A stretch of 64,000 nucleotides of DNA from Candidatus Heimdallarchaeota archaeon B3_Heim (GTDB lineage Archaea; Asgardarchaeota; Heimdallarchaeia; Hodarchaeales; Hodarchaeaceae). The position numbers and the translations under genes are program-made. This document shows positions 44,985 to 54,949 of this stretch, one piece after another. The stretch lies in contig NJBF01000011.1 in NCBI GenBank assembly GCA_003144275.1, positions 29,042-93,041 on the forward strand. Reading direction: 5' to 3'. How positions within the stretch are numbered: the first letter of the stretch is position 1; the number at the start of each line of letters is the position of its first letter. A model generated the notes under the pieces. It saw only the letters and a list, made by a program, of their open reading frames with translations. It made no database searches and was not told the origin of the DNA.

Positions 44985-45458
44985 TTATTTTTTTAAAAGG
45001 GCTCGGGCTGCTGTGATATAGACATCTAAATTTTGCAAAGTCTCCTGTTGAAAATTACGAATTGTTTCAGCAGTTTTTGTGTTATCATAGATAGCGCTGG
45101 CTTGTTGTAGGATTTTGATGTCTTTGATGAGTTTAGTAATATCTTTCTTTAATTTCTCATCTTTCTCGAATGTCATCCCTCTTACTCTGACTAATAAGGC
45201 CAAAGCATCAGTAAATTGTAGATCGTAAACTAAAATTAGCGCCCGAATGAATAGGCTTTGTGAAATGACCAACTGGGCATTATAATCAGCATTTCTGTCA
45301 ATACGATTTAGGAACTGTATTGCAGTCTGAACTTGTCCTTCTTCTATGTATGCTTTCGCCAACATAAAGTTCCTAAAGTCACGTAGCTCCATAAAATTTT
45401 GGAGCGCGTTTTCTATACGTTGTAATGAAAGCCTTATTTCACCGTCAAGTAAAGCCAT
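44985..45458 (-). CDS. Helical TPR-like protein (157 aa)
   Basis: The protein consists of paired helices with TPR-like spacing (FMLAKAYIEEGQVQTAIQFL, then LFIRALILVYDLQFTDALAL). A lysine-rich coiled segment and a last helix follow. It may be a small adaptor. No enzyme motif is seen. It stands 160 bases downstream of the parvulin gene on the same strand. Confidence 0.6.
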   Translation of the reverse strand: MALLDGEIRLSLQRIENALQNFMELRDFRNFMLAKAYIEEGQVQTAIQFLNRIDRNADYNAQLVISQSLFIRALILVYDLQFTDALALLVRVRGMTFEKDEKLKKDITKLIKDIKILQQASAIYDNTKTAETIRNFQQETLQNLDVYITAARALLKK

Positions 45459-45616
45459 ATTTTAGGTCATTCCAATAGGAATCTGCACTATTCGTGCAAA
45501 TCTCATGTTTCTCAGAGAATGTTTCTGCATAAAAAGATTTGTATAATTCCTGTTTAAAAATTTTGGTAAAAATCGTTGAGTAACTCCCTCTGGATATTAT
45601 TTACGAAATAGACTGT

Positions 45617-45907
45617 TCACCTTGTTCGCTTGATGATGTGATAACCAAACTTTGTTTTAACAGGGATTTGTGTCATCTGATTTTTCTGTAATGCAAACGT
45701 TGCCTTTTCAAATTCTTTTACCATCTGGCCTCGGCCAAATTCTCCCAAATTTCCACCTTTTTTCTTTGATGGACATGTGCTGTGTTTACGGGCCATTTCC
45801 TCAAATTTTGCTCCACTATTAATCTCTTCAATGATTTCTTCAGCCAACGTTTTTTTATCCACTAGTATGTGACGTGCTGTTACTTTGTTAACCATATTTT
45901 TCACCAT
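45617..45907 (-). CDS. Parvulin-type peptidyl-prolyl cis-trans isomerase
   Basis: This 96-residue single-domain protein matches PpiC/parvulin. It has TARHILVDKK, FEEMARKHSTCPSKKKGGNLGE, GQMVKEFEKATFAL and KTKFGYHIIKRTR, which are the conserved strands and active-site histidines. There is no signal peptide, so it acts in the cytoplasm. ATG at 45907 starts directly after the stop of the isopropylmalate-synthase-like gene. An ATG at 45895 is a possible alternative. Confidence 0.93.
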   Translation of the reverse strand: MVKNMVNKVTARHILVDKKTLAEEIIEEINSGAKFEEMARKHSTCPSKKKGGNLGEFGRGQMVKEFEKATFALQKNQMTQIPVKTKFGYHIIKRTR

Positions 45908-47166
45908 TCATCGTTCGGGCAATTCTGGTAAGGGGCCAAAATCTTTAATCATTTTCAAAATTTCGGTATCGGTGAGGACTTTGTTTTGACTTTTTGCATG
46001 GTCAAGAATGATTCTCACCAGATCGAGATTAAACGAGAATTGATGGTACACCAACCACCAAATCAAATTGCTCCTTCCACTATTAGGCCCGATTTCTATT
46101 CTCTGTTCTCTACCTATCCATTCAGCAGGTACTGAGGAATACACTCGATCCTCTAACCATGTATCGCCAAGTCTCTTCGCCTTGACCAATGCTGATGCGT
46201 GAATGCCAGTCTGGGTTCGGAAAGCGTCTTTTCCAATTACTGGTAAAGAGGGGGGAATTGGGACATTCGTTACTTCCGACACTGTTTTCGAATATTTGGG
46301 TAGTGCATATAATTTATTATCAATCAAGCCAAGCATTTTGCAATTAGTCAGTAATAGCTCCATTGACAGGTTACCCGAACGTTCACCAAGACCCAAGGCA
46401 GTTGCATGAATTCTTGATGTACCAGTTTCGATTGCTGTAAGTGTATTCGCCAAGGCCATCCCTCTGTCACAATGTCCATGCCAATCTATACCTACAGTTT
46501 CCCCTAGGTCGTGAATGACTGTCTTCGCGAACTCCACAATCTTTTTTGTCCCTTGGGGAGTTGCATGTCCCACTGTATCGCAAAGAGCAATTCGATTTGC
46601 CCCTGCCTCCACTGCCACTGTTATGAGCTTCTGTAAAACCTCAGGTGCAGATCGAGTGGTATCTTCAGTCACGAATGTAATTTTCTCAATAGACTGATTG
46701 ACTGCACGAGTAATTGTCTTGGTGACATCATTAATTATTTTCTCAAGCTTCCAGCCTTCAACTAGTACTCTGATAGGACTAGAGGCAATAAATGTACATA
46801 CTTCAATAGGTGTTTCAGTTTTACCAATAATATCAACTAGAATATCAATATCTTCTGGAATCATCCGTGAAGGGGAATTAGCTTCGATAGAGAGTTTTTC
46901 TAGAGTAATTATTTTGCCAGACCCACAACATCTTCATGAAAATTTGTTGAAGCAAAAGCCATGCCTAGATTCACACTATTTATACCAAGTTGTTCCATTA
47001 AACGAATAATCTGCGCTTTTTCCTCTAGAGACGGATGTCTAACACTTGCAGATTGTAAACCATCTCGTAGGGTTTCATCTAGAAATTGTAAATCAGTTGG
47101 CCCCTTTGGAGTTGACGAGGGATCAACATTCCAATCATAAATTAATTGTGATAAATCTCGATACAT
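45908..47166 (-). CDS. 2-isopropylmalate/homocitrate synthase-like enzyme, frameshifted
   Basis: Two frames together make one HMG-CoA-lyase-like TIM barrel. The first (47166-46909) holds the start FLDETLRDGLQSASVR, with the metal- and acceptor-binding D-E-T-LRDG-Q motif. The second (to 45908) holds FVTEDTTRSAP, DWHGHCDRGMALAN (metal-binding HxH) and GLGERSGNLSMELL. One added A in the run at 46912-46915 would fuse them to about 418 residues without a break in sense. The C-terminal regulatory LeuA domain is absent. Candidate products are isopropylmalate, homocitrate or citramalate. It could be a sequencing error or a decaying gene. An AAAGGG ribosome-binding site precedes the ATG at 47166. Confidence 0.75.
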
Positions 47167-47185
47167 ATTAATCCCTTTATGTGAG

Positions 47186-50100
47186 TTATTTACCTGATAA
47201 TGTTTTCCAGTTAGAGCCTTGCTCTGTGATCCATGTCTTATTCACAAACAGGTGCATTTTATACCAAATGGTTAAGCCAACAATTTCATCAACACATGCT
47301 AAATCGGGGTTTGTCGTAAGCCATTTATAGGCTTCAGGATACATTTCAGCATACGGTGGTACACCTGTTCCTTTCTCTGAATCCCACCAGTGTCCCGTAT
47401 GATTCACTATAACCCAAAAGTGTATATCGGGTAAATGGTTTGTGAAATAGTCATTCACATCAGAAGTTGAATTTGAAGAGAAAGGATAATTACCTGTTTC
47501 TTTGACTTCGTATTCTAGATAATATCGAAGGGCAAATTGAGTACCTCCCTCATTTATTGCCCATGTACTATAATTATAATCTCCACCATGGTTATTGATA
47601 TATATCGCCATCTCCTGGTATCGAAGATCGAATATTTGATTGTAATGGACATTAGTAGAGACATTTACTAACATCCCTGACATAGCGAGGGCAAGAATTA
47701 TTGTAAGTTGAGGTTTAATCTTTGGTTTCAACCAGTACAACCCAACAATCAACAATATCAGTCCAACGAAAGTAGCTAGGGGGGCTCCAAACTCCATTAC
47801 TTCTCCGATCCATGAAAAATCTAATTCGAATAGCATGTCTAGGAAATCATAGACTATATAGTCGTATAATCGATACAACCCACCCCCTCCCCTAAACCAT
47901 GCATCGATAAAGAATTTGTATGCAAACCCAGCAGTAATGATTCCAGGAAACGTTTTCAGTACATGAAAGCAAAGAAAAATGAATGGGATTAAATAAATGG
48001 CGCCGACAAAGAGGTTTCTGAACAAAGAATTTAGATTTCCATTACCCAAAAAAGCGGTGAGGGGAACGTAAACAAATGTAAATCCGATTTCTAAGAAAAA
48101 ATATCCTCCAGCTAGCCCTTTTTCAACATTATCAACAGCTAGTAATCGCATTTTCTCATATGAATAGATAAACTCAAAACCTTTGGCTGCAATAGCGAGA
48201 TAAGGGAGTACAAGGGGAATATAGTAATAATTCAACTGAAACATTGCGGGGAAGAAAACAAGAGGAATGACAAGTAACCAAGTGATCAGGGCAGAACCTA
48301 ATGCGGGATTACGACGTTCTGAAAAGAAAAATGCCCAGAGTCCAATTAGGAAGAATGGTAGCATGACAACCAACACGTAATCGTTTATTGCACCCCCTAA
48401 ACTATCAGCTAAATTATACTTGGTTCCAGACGTGTAACGCCACCCAATGTAATAATCAAAAAATAAAAAGGTATATGTAACGACATCAGGCTTATTAGGA
48501 TCACCAGCAAGCTCTCCTGGGGTCCGTACCACCCATGGAAAGTTCACAAGATTAGTATCGATATATTGTATCCAGGCAATAAAGGGATAGAAGCTGAGAA
48601 TAATGACAATGAGGGTGATTCCAATAAACAGGATATGGGATGAGAATATTGACTGCTCTGTTTGAGAGCGAATTCTAGCTTTAAGATTGTAAAATTTTAT
48701 GAGCTTATTCTTAAGATGTGGATAGTAGGACAGTAAGGGAATTAGTAATAAGGAGATAGCAACACCCATTAACGTTATTGATGAAGCATTTCGATCAAAA
48801 ACAAGTCCAAGCAGAAGTAATCCAACAAACCAAAACATCAACCAAATCCCCATAATAATTAGGGGAAAACTGTCTATTAACTCGTAAATAAAACGAATGA
48901 AGGCTCTATCGGAGGAAATAAAATCTAATAACAACCCAAATACAATTAATGCGAGAATGATTGTAACAATCGATCCTAATAATGCTCCGATGAGTTCTAA
49001 TAATGCTAGAATGAAGACCTCGTTATTGAGTGCTTCTAGATTTTCTAGTGTTTCTTCTGATAGAAAGAACAATATTCCTTTAATTATGGACATATCATTC
49101 GAACTTAAAGCCGTTGCAAATTGTTTGAAAGCATCCTCTAATCGATTATAAAAAAGAGATACGATGATATTCCCTGCAAATGCTGCCAATACGCTCGTAA
49201 GTCCAGTGAAAAATAACACAAGGTAGTTTCCTTCAACGAACTCATTTTTCCAAAACCGAAGAAACACAGCAAAACATGTAGAAGCGCTCACGATAGCTAT
49301 TATTAGACCAGCGACAAGAAGTTGATTGTAAATAACAGCAATAATAAATGAGATGACCGATGCAAGTAAGAATACAAAATACGGGAAAAGATTGGCATAG
49401 GTTTGTTCTGAGGAAGAAGAACGTTCCTCATTGTCGGAGAAAGAAAGAGAAAATGATTCACGAATCTCATATAGAGCAATTTTTAATTGAGAGAAATCAA
49501 CATGCCGCTCTAAATATCTGAAAACCAAATAGATGGCTATTGATGGTGCAATTAATACCCCTTGCCATGCTTTCGTCATGACATTTAGTACATTAAGTAT
49601 TCCTGTTAGTATGATCAATAAATAGCCTTTTTTCAGATTGTTATCAACAAATATCGCATCAATGGCACGAATTCCTGCTAAAAAAACTATAGATCCCATG
49701 AAAATAACAAAGGGGTCGATATATGCAGTTCGAGAATAGAAATTTAGAAATGAGGCTAGTGCAACCAGAAGCCCTGCTATAGCATGTGCGCTCTTAGTTT
49801 CTTTTTGATGACTGAACAAGAGGTATATCACTACCGCAAGACCAGCCCCACCTATAGCATTCATGCCATTTGCCCCAAAAGTGCTTTTTCCAAAGATATT
49901 CATGAGGAGCGCGCCAAAAATGAAAGCAAAAGGAGGTTTATCAAATAATTGAAGGGTTTCATTATTCCCCCTATAATATAAAGGTAAGAAAGGATCTGAT
50001 AACCCGTCGGCTATTCGTGAAGCAATGGAAACAAACCAACCTTCATCCCACATGTCAATAGACGAAGTATAAACTATCTTTAACCAAAAGGCTAAAAGAC

Positions 50101-50221
50101 CTACAATCAGTAATAAACGATATCGTACAAAGTAGTCCCATAGTCTTACCGCTATCTTTTCTAACATTTGATTCTTCGGTGATATTGGGGGTGGGTTTTG
50201 TTCCTCTTCTTGGGCAGTCAT
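47186..50221 (-). CDS. Large GT-C membrane glycosyltransferase (1011 aa)
   Basis: The protein has about twenty membrane helices and the mark of PMT/ArnT-like enzymes near the N-terminus, MWDEGWFVSIASRIADG, with the D-E pair that binds the metal or substrate. DKPPFAFIFGALLMNIFG follows, as in lipid-linked-sugar transferases. Such enzymes move a sugar from a dolichyl-phosphate-like carrier to a protein or lipid on the outer face. The C-terminal 150 residues form a soluble outer domain with HYNQIFDLRYQEMA. Its stop is 20 bases from the isopropylmalate-synthase-like gene on the same strand. Confidence 0.85.
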   Translation of the reverse strand: MTAQEEEQNPPPISPKNQMLEKIAVRLWDYFVRYRLLLIVGLLAFWLKIVYTSSIDMWDEGWFVSIASRIADGLSDPFLPLYYRGNNETLQLFDKPPFAFIFGALLMNIFGKSTFGANGMNAIGGAGLAVVIYLLFSHQKETKSAHAIAGLLVALASFLNFYSRTAYIDPFVIFMGSIVFLAGIRAIDAIFVDNNLKKGYLLIILTGILNVLNVMTKAWQGVLIAPSIAIYLVFRYLERHVDFSQLKIALYEIRESFSLSFSDNEERSSSSEQTYANLFPYFVFLLASVISFIIAVIYNQLLVAGLIIAIVSASTCFAVFLRFWKNEFVEGNYLVLFFTGLTSVLAAFAGNIIVSLFYNRLEDAFKQFATALSSNDMSIIKGILFFLSEETLENLEALNNEVFILALLELIGALLGSIVTIILALIVFGLLLDFISSDRAFIRFIYELIDSFPLIIMGIWLMFWFVGLLLLGLVFDRNASSITLMGVAISLLLIPLLSYYPHLKNKLIKFYNLKARIRSQTEQSIFSSHILFIGITLIVIILSFYPFIAWIQYIDTNLVNFPWVVRTPGELAGDPNKPDVVTYTFLFFDYYIGWRYTSGTKYNLADSLGGAINDYVLVVMLPFFLIGLWAFFFSERRNPALGSALITWLLVIPLVFFPAMFQLNYYYIPLVLPYLAIAAKGFEFIYSYEKMRLLAVDNVEKGLAGGYFFLEIGFTFVYVPLTAFLGNGNLNSLFRNLFVGAIYLIPFIFLCFHVLKTFPGIITAGFAYKFFIDAWFRGGGGLYRLYDYIVYDFLDMLFELDFSWIGEVMEFGAPLATFVGLILLIVGLYWLKPKIKPQLTIILALAMSGMLVNVSTNVHYNQIFDLRYQEMAIYINNHGGDYNYSTWAINEGGTQFALRYYLEYEVKETGNYPFSSNSTSDVNDYFTNHLPDIHFWVIVNHTGHWWDSEKGTGVPPYAEMYPEAYKWLTTNPDLACVDEIVGLTIWYKMHLFVNKTWITEQGSNWKTLSGK

Positions 50222-50386
50222 AACTATCCACCCATCTGTTCAGTGCATTCATTTAAGTTAGTTTTGCCCTCAATCTGTTATGGATTCCTAAGTAGTAAAG
50301 AGGCAAAAAGAACTTTCTTAAGGGGTGATACTTTATTATTCGGTTGTCCGTTGATGTGAGAGATAAGGCAAACGAGTCTACTAATT

Positions 50387-52204
50387 ATGAATACGTTCCA
50401 ATTAGAACAAGTAGAAGAGATGATAAGCCAAGCAAACTATCGTGATGCTCTGAATGCGATAGAGAGCTATGAAAAATTAGATGAACTGTCTGACGATGAG
50501 CAACTGACATTAAAATACTTGAAGAGCACTCTTTATTTACGGAAGGGATTATTTAAGGAGGGAAAGAAGTATTCTGAAGAATTCCTTGAAGCAAGTCGTG
50601 ATTTACTCAATCCTGCTCGAGAAATAGATGCCCTGGTTTCTCTTGGAATGGCTATAACTATTTTAGGTGACCCAGATAATGGATTAAATTTTGCAGGTAA
50701 GGCAAAAAGAATACTAACGATGCTTACTAATGATCCTACGACCGAGCTATCAAAAAAAGAGGCAGATCTTCTTCATCTTAAAGGAATTATTCTTCGATTT
50801 AAAGGAGAGGATGTTAAGGCGCTTAAAATGTTCCAACAAAGTCTTTTATTGCGTGAAAAAGTTGGTGATGGTATAAAAATAGTCGATTCACTTTATGAAA
50901 TAGGTGTTATTCATTATTATAGTGTTAGACCAGAAAAATGTTTGGAATGTTGTCAAAGAACTCTTGAAATTAGTAACGCAACCAACAACAAAAGAGGAAT
51001 TGCGCTGGCCAAAATAGGATTCGGTGCGATCCATAGAATAAATGGAGAACATAGTAAAGCACGAAAGCTTTTTCAAGATAGTTTAAAGATTGGTGAGGAA
51101 ATTGATGATCAAAGGATTATCAGTTTGTCTCTTCAATTCATCAGTACAGTTTGTTTTGATATAGGGGAGCTATCCATAGCCTTGGAATATATTGAAAGAT
51201 GGAAGTTCCTGGTTGAAAAAACTGGTAACTTTGGAGAAGAAACTATGATCTATAATAATCTTGGTGCTACATACACCTATGCAGGAGATGTCAACCGAGC
51301 ACTAGAACATTACCAAGTAAGTGTCAAGAATTTAGAGAAGATTGGTAACCAGAGAGCCATTATTATTTCCCTTGTTAATGTTGGTGAAATTCTTTCAATA
51401 ATGGGTAAAAACAAACCATCCAGGGAGTATATTGAAAGGGCTATAGAATTGGCTAGACAGAATAAGTATGATTATGGACATTTATTTGCTCTTTATGCAA
51501 TGATTCGATATTTTAACAATTCCATCAGCTCTGATGCTTTAGACGAATATTTACTAGAGCTTAAAGAGATATATGATCGTCATATTGAAACTCCAGCCAT
51601 AAACCAGCAATACCGTCTTGCAAAAGCAATTATATTGAAATCTAAAGGCAGATTAGCCGATAAAATGGCAGCGCAGAAAATTTTCCAACAGATCAGTGAG
51701 GAAAAATGTGTCCATCTTGATAATACTGTTGATGCATTGATAAACCTAAGTGAATTATTGTTATTTGAATTAGAAACTACTGGAAACAAGAAAGCGTTAG
51801 CAGAATTAAATAAAATCTCGAATAAATTGCTTACTCTAGCGAAAACCCAATATGCTTATCCATGCATGGCTGAAGCATATCTTATTCAGTCTAAACTGAA
51901 ATTGATCGAATTTGATATTGATGAATCACAACGTTTACTATCACAAGCTCATCTTATTGCACAGGAGAAGGGGTTAAACAGACTGAGCCAAATTATTTCT
52001 ATTGAGGAAGAATCCATGCTCAAGCTATTCAGCACTTGGGAGAAAATCCTGGATCAGAACCCCTCTATAAGCGATATAATAAAAATTTCGCGAGTGGAAG
52101 ATCTGATTACTGGGGTTATTCGAAATAAAATATATCAGAACGAAGAAGAGGTCATCGCTTATGCTGATAAAGCTCTTCAGATTGCGAAAGCATGGAAAAC
52201 ATAA
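50387..52204 (+). CDS. TPR-repeat protein (605 aa)
   Basis: Residues 1-430 consist of tandem TPR helices. Examples are ALKMFQQSLLLREKVGDG, KARKLFQDSLKIGEEI and YNNLGATYTYAGDVNRALEH. The last 150 residues are also helical but less regular. No signal peptide, membrane segment or fused output domain is seen, so it is probably a cytoplasmic scaffold. It is divergent from the large glycosyltransferase and 22 bases from the GIY-YIG gene. Confidence 0.85.
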   Translation: MNTFQLEQVEEMISQANYRDALNAIESYEKLDELSDDEQLTLKYLKSTLYLRKGLFKEGKKYSEEFLEASRDLLNPAREIDALVSLGMAITILGDPDNGLNFAGKAKRILTMLTNDPTTELSKKEADLLHLKGIILRFKGEDVKALKMFQQSLLLREKVGDGIKIVDSLYEIGVIHYYSVRPEKCLECCQRTLEISNATNNKRGIALAKIGFGAIHRINGEHSKARKLFQDSLKIGEEIDDQRIISLSLQFISTVCFDIGELSIALEYIERWKFLVEKTGNFGEETMIYNNLGATYTYAGDVNRALEHYQVSVKNLEKIGNQRAIIISLVNVGEILSIMGKNKPSREYIERAIELARQNKYDYGHLFALYAMIRYFNNSISSDALDEYLLELKEIYDRHIETPAINQQYRLAKAIILKSKGRLADKMAAQKIFQQISEEKCVHLDNTVDALINLSELLLFELETTGNKKALAELNKISNKLLTLAKTQYAYPCMAEAYLIQSKLKLIEFDIDESQRLLSQAHLIAQEKGLNRLSQIISIEEESMLKLFSTWEKILDQNPSISDIIKISRVEDLITGVIRNKIYQNEEEVIAYADKALQIAKAWKT

Positions 52205-52226
52205 TAAGCACTAATAATGCGAAAGG

Positions 52227-52649
52227 TTGGTTTTGAAATTGCCGTTTTGGGTTTATATGTTACTCGTAGGAAAAAAATCCAGTGGATATAATCGTAAAAT
52301 TTACACGGGGTACACACATCATCTTGTGAATCGACTTACCCAACATATTGGCTTAAATAGTGTAAAAGGTGCACGGATAACTCGTAAACAGCCAATTGAG
52401 CTTGTGTATCTGGAAAAATTTTCTTCTCGTAAACTGGCTCTGAAGCGTGAGTGGGATTTCAAACATACAAGTCCAATAAATCAAAAACCGAATAAGCTTA
52501 GTCTAATAAAAGAGTTCCAAACAAAGAATGCGGACATTTTAAAGGATTTAAATACGACTTTTGAGGAACATTATCAATTTCTTGAAACTTTGACAATTGA
52601 AATCAAAAAAATTGAAAAGGGATTTGAGCGACGATTAACACCAAAATAG
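52227..52649 (+). CDS. GIY-YIG domain protein
   Basis: The 140-residue protein has the small GIY-YIG nuclease fold. WVYMLLVGKK and IYTGYTHHLVNRLTQHI carry the two tyrosine strands and the following R/H helix. ELVYLEKFSSRKLALKREWDFK has the catalytic-type glutamate near the end. It belongs to the stand-alone YhbQ-like branch. The start is TTG at 52227 (or the TTG at 52233), because the first ATG falls inside the first strand. The role is unknown, perhaps in DNA repair. Confidence 0.88.
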   Translation: MVLKLPFWVYMLLVGKKSSGYNRKIYTGYTHHLVNRLTQHIGLNSVKGARITRKQPIELVYLEKFSSRKLALKREWDFKHTSPINQKPNKLSLIKEFQTKNADILKDLNTTFEEHYQFLETLTIEIKKIEKGFERRLTPK

Positions 52650-52686
52650 TTATTTATTAGCATAATTCAATACTTATTTTAAGACG

Positions 52687-52702
52687 GGTTATGATTATAA
52701 CC
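52687..52702. promoter_or_regulatory. 16-base perfect hairpin before the hydrolase gene
   Basis: GGTTAT at 52687-52692 and ATAACC at 52697-52702 form a perfect stem with a GATT loop, 22 bases before the ATG at 52725. It may be a regulator site, or the end of the GIY-YIG transcript. Confidence 0.3.
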
Positions 52703-52724
52703 TATTGGAAGTGAGTTCGAACCT

Positions 52725-54062
52725 ATGGTAGATCCTTTGTTAATTGGTGCCTTCTTTATTCTTCTGATATGTCTGATCATGATTATTCGTTTCACAGAGA
52801 TCATTCCATACCTTTATATCTATTTTACTGCCAGGAAAGATCTTCCAGTCAAACTTCCAAGTGATTTTGGATTAGAAGCTACCTCCATCTCTTTTCCTGT
52901 TAAAGGTAATTTACAGAAAGCTTGGTTTTTTCCCAGTAAGCAAGAAAATGATGCTACCATTCTTATGATCCCAGATTGGACAAATGAACATTCTTTAGAA
53001 AACAGTTTGAAAACATCTGGAGTATTTCAAATCATGGGATTTAATGTCTTACTCCCTATTATTCATAACATTGATGAATCAACGCGTCTTCTTCTAAAGA
53101 AGAATTTTTCAACTCGATATTATTCGCTAATAATCCTAAAGGCGTATGAATACCTCATCTTACGTGATAATCTTAATAAACGGAAAATTGCTGTGTACAG
53201 CCAATCATTCAGCACACTATTAGTAAGTACCTTAGTAAAAGATCAACCGATCCGAGCTGTCATTCTCGATAATGGACCTGTTTCGTTAAATATTCTAATT
53301 GCTCGTAAATTACCCTATGCGGGTTTTGGTGTCTCTCTCTTAAGATTCTTGACCCGTTTGATTTTGTGGCCTTTCACGTGGAGAACACGATGGAATCTAA
53401 AATATTCTCTCTCCATGCTCCATTCCTGTCCTACGTTCCAAATATCAGTTTTTGATCATAAAAATATGCCTAACAAGAATATTTTCAAAATTTTTACGTC
53501 CTTATATAAACCTAAGCAGCTTTGGCTTGAAGATGCTCTTCTACCATCTGGTGGGATTCGGGATACTTGGCCAGATGAATATTTCTCACAGTTAAATTAC
53601 TTCTTCAACCGATGGTTAAACAAAGAACCCGCTCCTGAGTGGCATTGTGAACTGCAGGTTTCAAAGCTTGGGAAAAGAGAATTTTCCGCGTCACTTAGAG
53701 TTTCAGCTCTCCCTCCTCAAATGGAGCATATTCCCCTTCGTATAACATTGTCTGATAAAAAAAATCGACTAGTCCATGAACGAGTATGGTTTTTAGGGGC
53801 AGAACAAACATATGAATTTCAACTACCATTTCGTCCTAGCTTTAATTCATTATTACCCTATTTAAATGTCGAACGCGTCAATAATAAGAGTATTCCATGG
53901 GTAAAGCTTGATGCTGAAGAAGCGTTAAAATACACAGTTCATACAATTGTTTCTCTCAAGCTATCTGAATTGATAGAATACGAAAAACGGTACTTTAAGA
54001 CCAAAAAAAGGATTTCAACTGATATAGCACTTGAAAATACGGAAGAAATTACGATACCTTAG
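52725..54062 (+). CDS. Membrane-anchored alpha/beta hydrolase-like protein
   Basis: A membrane helix at residues 5-22 is followed by an alpha/beta hydrolase-like domain. WFFPSKQENDATILMIPDW is a typical strand with oxyanion region, and KIAVYSQSFSTLLV is a nucleophile elbow with S161. The usual histidine near the domain end is missing: the place reads PSGGIRDTWPDEYFSQ. A beta-rich C-terminal domain of about 140 residues follows. The hydrolase may thus be inactive or use other residues. The convergent cysteine-rich gene overlaps its last 14 bases. Confidence 0.7.
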   Translation: MVDPLLIGAFFILLICLIMIIRFTEIIPYLYIYFTARKDLPVKLPSDFGLEATSISFPVKGNLQKAWFFPSKQENDATILMIPDWTNEHSLENSLKTSGVFQIMGFNVLLPIIHNIDESTRLLLKKNFSTRYYSLIILKAYEYLILRDNLNKRKIAVYSQSFSTLLVSTLVKDQPIRAVILDNGPVSLNILIARKLPYAGFGVSLLRFLTRLILWPFTWRTRWNLKYSLSMLHSCPTFQISVFDHKNMPNKNIFKIFTSLYKPKQLWLEDALLPSGGIRDTWPDEYFSQLNYFFNRWLNKEPAPEWHCELQVSKLGKREFSASLRVSALPPQMEHIPLRITLSDKKNRLVHERVWFLGAEQTYEFQLPFRPSFNSLLPYLNVERVNNKSIPWVKLDAEEALKYTVHTIVSLKLSELIEYEKRYFKTKKRISTDIALENTEEITIP

Positions 54063-54333
54063 CATAGTGGCATGATTCGCAAAACGGATTATCTTGATCG
54101 AATAATGTGCAGTGAAAAATTGACCTATCTGTACTAGTTCTTGTAAAATAAAGACATTCTAAATTATATTTTTTCTGCTCCACTTCTTCTAGGTTTCCGA
54201 CTACACCTTCACTAAAATAACCGCACTGATTTGGGCATTTGCTTATCCACTCATGATATGTAACGCAATAAGAAAGGGATTTGCCAGGTGTGGCAATTAA
54301 TGCGGTACATGGTTTGAATGCTAAATTGTTCAT
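54049..54333 (-). CDS. Small cysteine-rich protein (94 aa)
   Basis: With the ATG at 54333 it has eight cysteines (9, 23, 33, 37, 60, 75, 85 and 88), including CPNQC and a final CESC. Eight cysteines in 94 residues suggest one or two metal sites. A GTG at 54354 would add seven residues. No family was recognised. The gene converges with, and overlaps by 14 bases, the hydrolase gene. Confidence 0.55.
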   Translation of the reverse strand: MNNLAFKPCTALIATPGKSLSYCVTYHEWISKCPNQCGYFSEGVVGNLEEVEQKKYNLECLYFTRTSTDRSIFHCTLFDQDNPFCESCHYAKVS

Positions 54334-54477
54334 CTCATTTCCCAAGAAGGCCACCTTTCATTTCTAGAGTGCGGATCCATTGTTATAAGCATCACGTTTT
54401 CTGGTTTAATTTTGAGTATATATGCTCTGAATATAATCAGTATTAGAGGAACTCATGATCTTTGAGGATTTAACAGG

Positions 54478-54936
54478 ATGACAAGTTTGTTACAGGATCC
54501 CCATTTAGTTATCTACGACAACTTATTTTTCGGATTATCACTGGGTAAGTACGATATCAATTTGATTAAGGAGTTTGAATGGATTATAGAAGAATTTGTG
54601 TTAGTTAGACAAGTATACAAAGATAGGGTACCTCAATTAGAATTGATATTACCTTACTATACAGTAAAAGCATTTACTATGATATCCAAGAGTAAAAACA
54701 AAAGATTCCTTGAAAATAGTGGTTTATTCATTCAGTTCATCAATTACTCAGATCTAACAAATCGAGAATTGATTGGATTAGGTCTAAGAATTACTTCGAA
54801 TACTAAAATTACCTTACAAACCTTCGGTGCCTCTTCTGAGGATCGTATTCAAAAAATTATGTTTCTCCTTTCAAGAGGTTTATTGAAGTCTCTATTTCAC
54901 AGGATAGAACATGAAGATATTGAAATAATTATTTAA
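54478..54936 (+). CDS. Unknown alpha/beta protein (152 aa)
   Basis: The frame has regular amphipathic helices and strands (LVIYDNLFFGLSLG, IKEFEWIIEEFVLVRQVY, LPYYTVKAFTMISKSK, IQKIMFLLSRGLLKSLF). The N-terminal strand-loop and later helices could be a sensor-like or longin-like module, but this is weak. ATG at 54478 is the first in frame. No family was recognised. Confidence 0.6.
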   Translation: MTSLLQDPHLVIYDNLFFGLSLGKYDINLIKEFEWIIEEFVLVRQVYKDRVPQLELILPYYTVKAFTMISKSKNKRFLENSGLFIQFINYSDLTNRELIGLGLRITSNTKITLQTFGASSEDRIQKIMFLLSRGLLKSLFHRIEHEDIEIII

Positions 54937-54949
54937 CAATGGGTGTACA

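Noticed and set aside
47186..50221. Possible oligosaccharyltransferase (AglB/STT3)
   Set aside because: The N-terminal DE motif fits PMT/ArnT-like enzymes, and the C-terminal WWDYG motif of AglB was not found.
52700..52725. GTTCGAACC, like a tRNA T-loop
   Set aside because: No acceptor stem, anticodon arm or D-arm can be formed around it.
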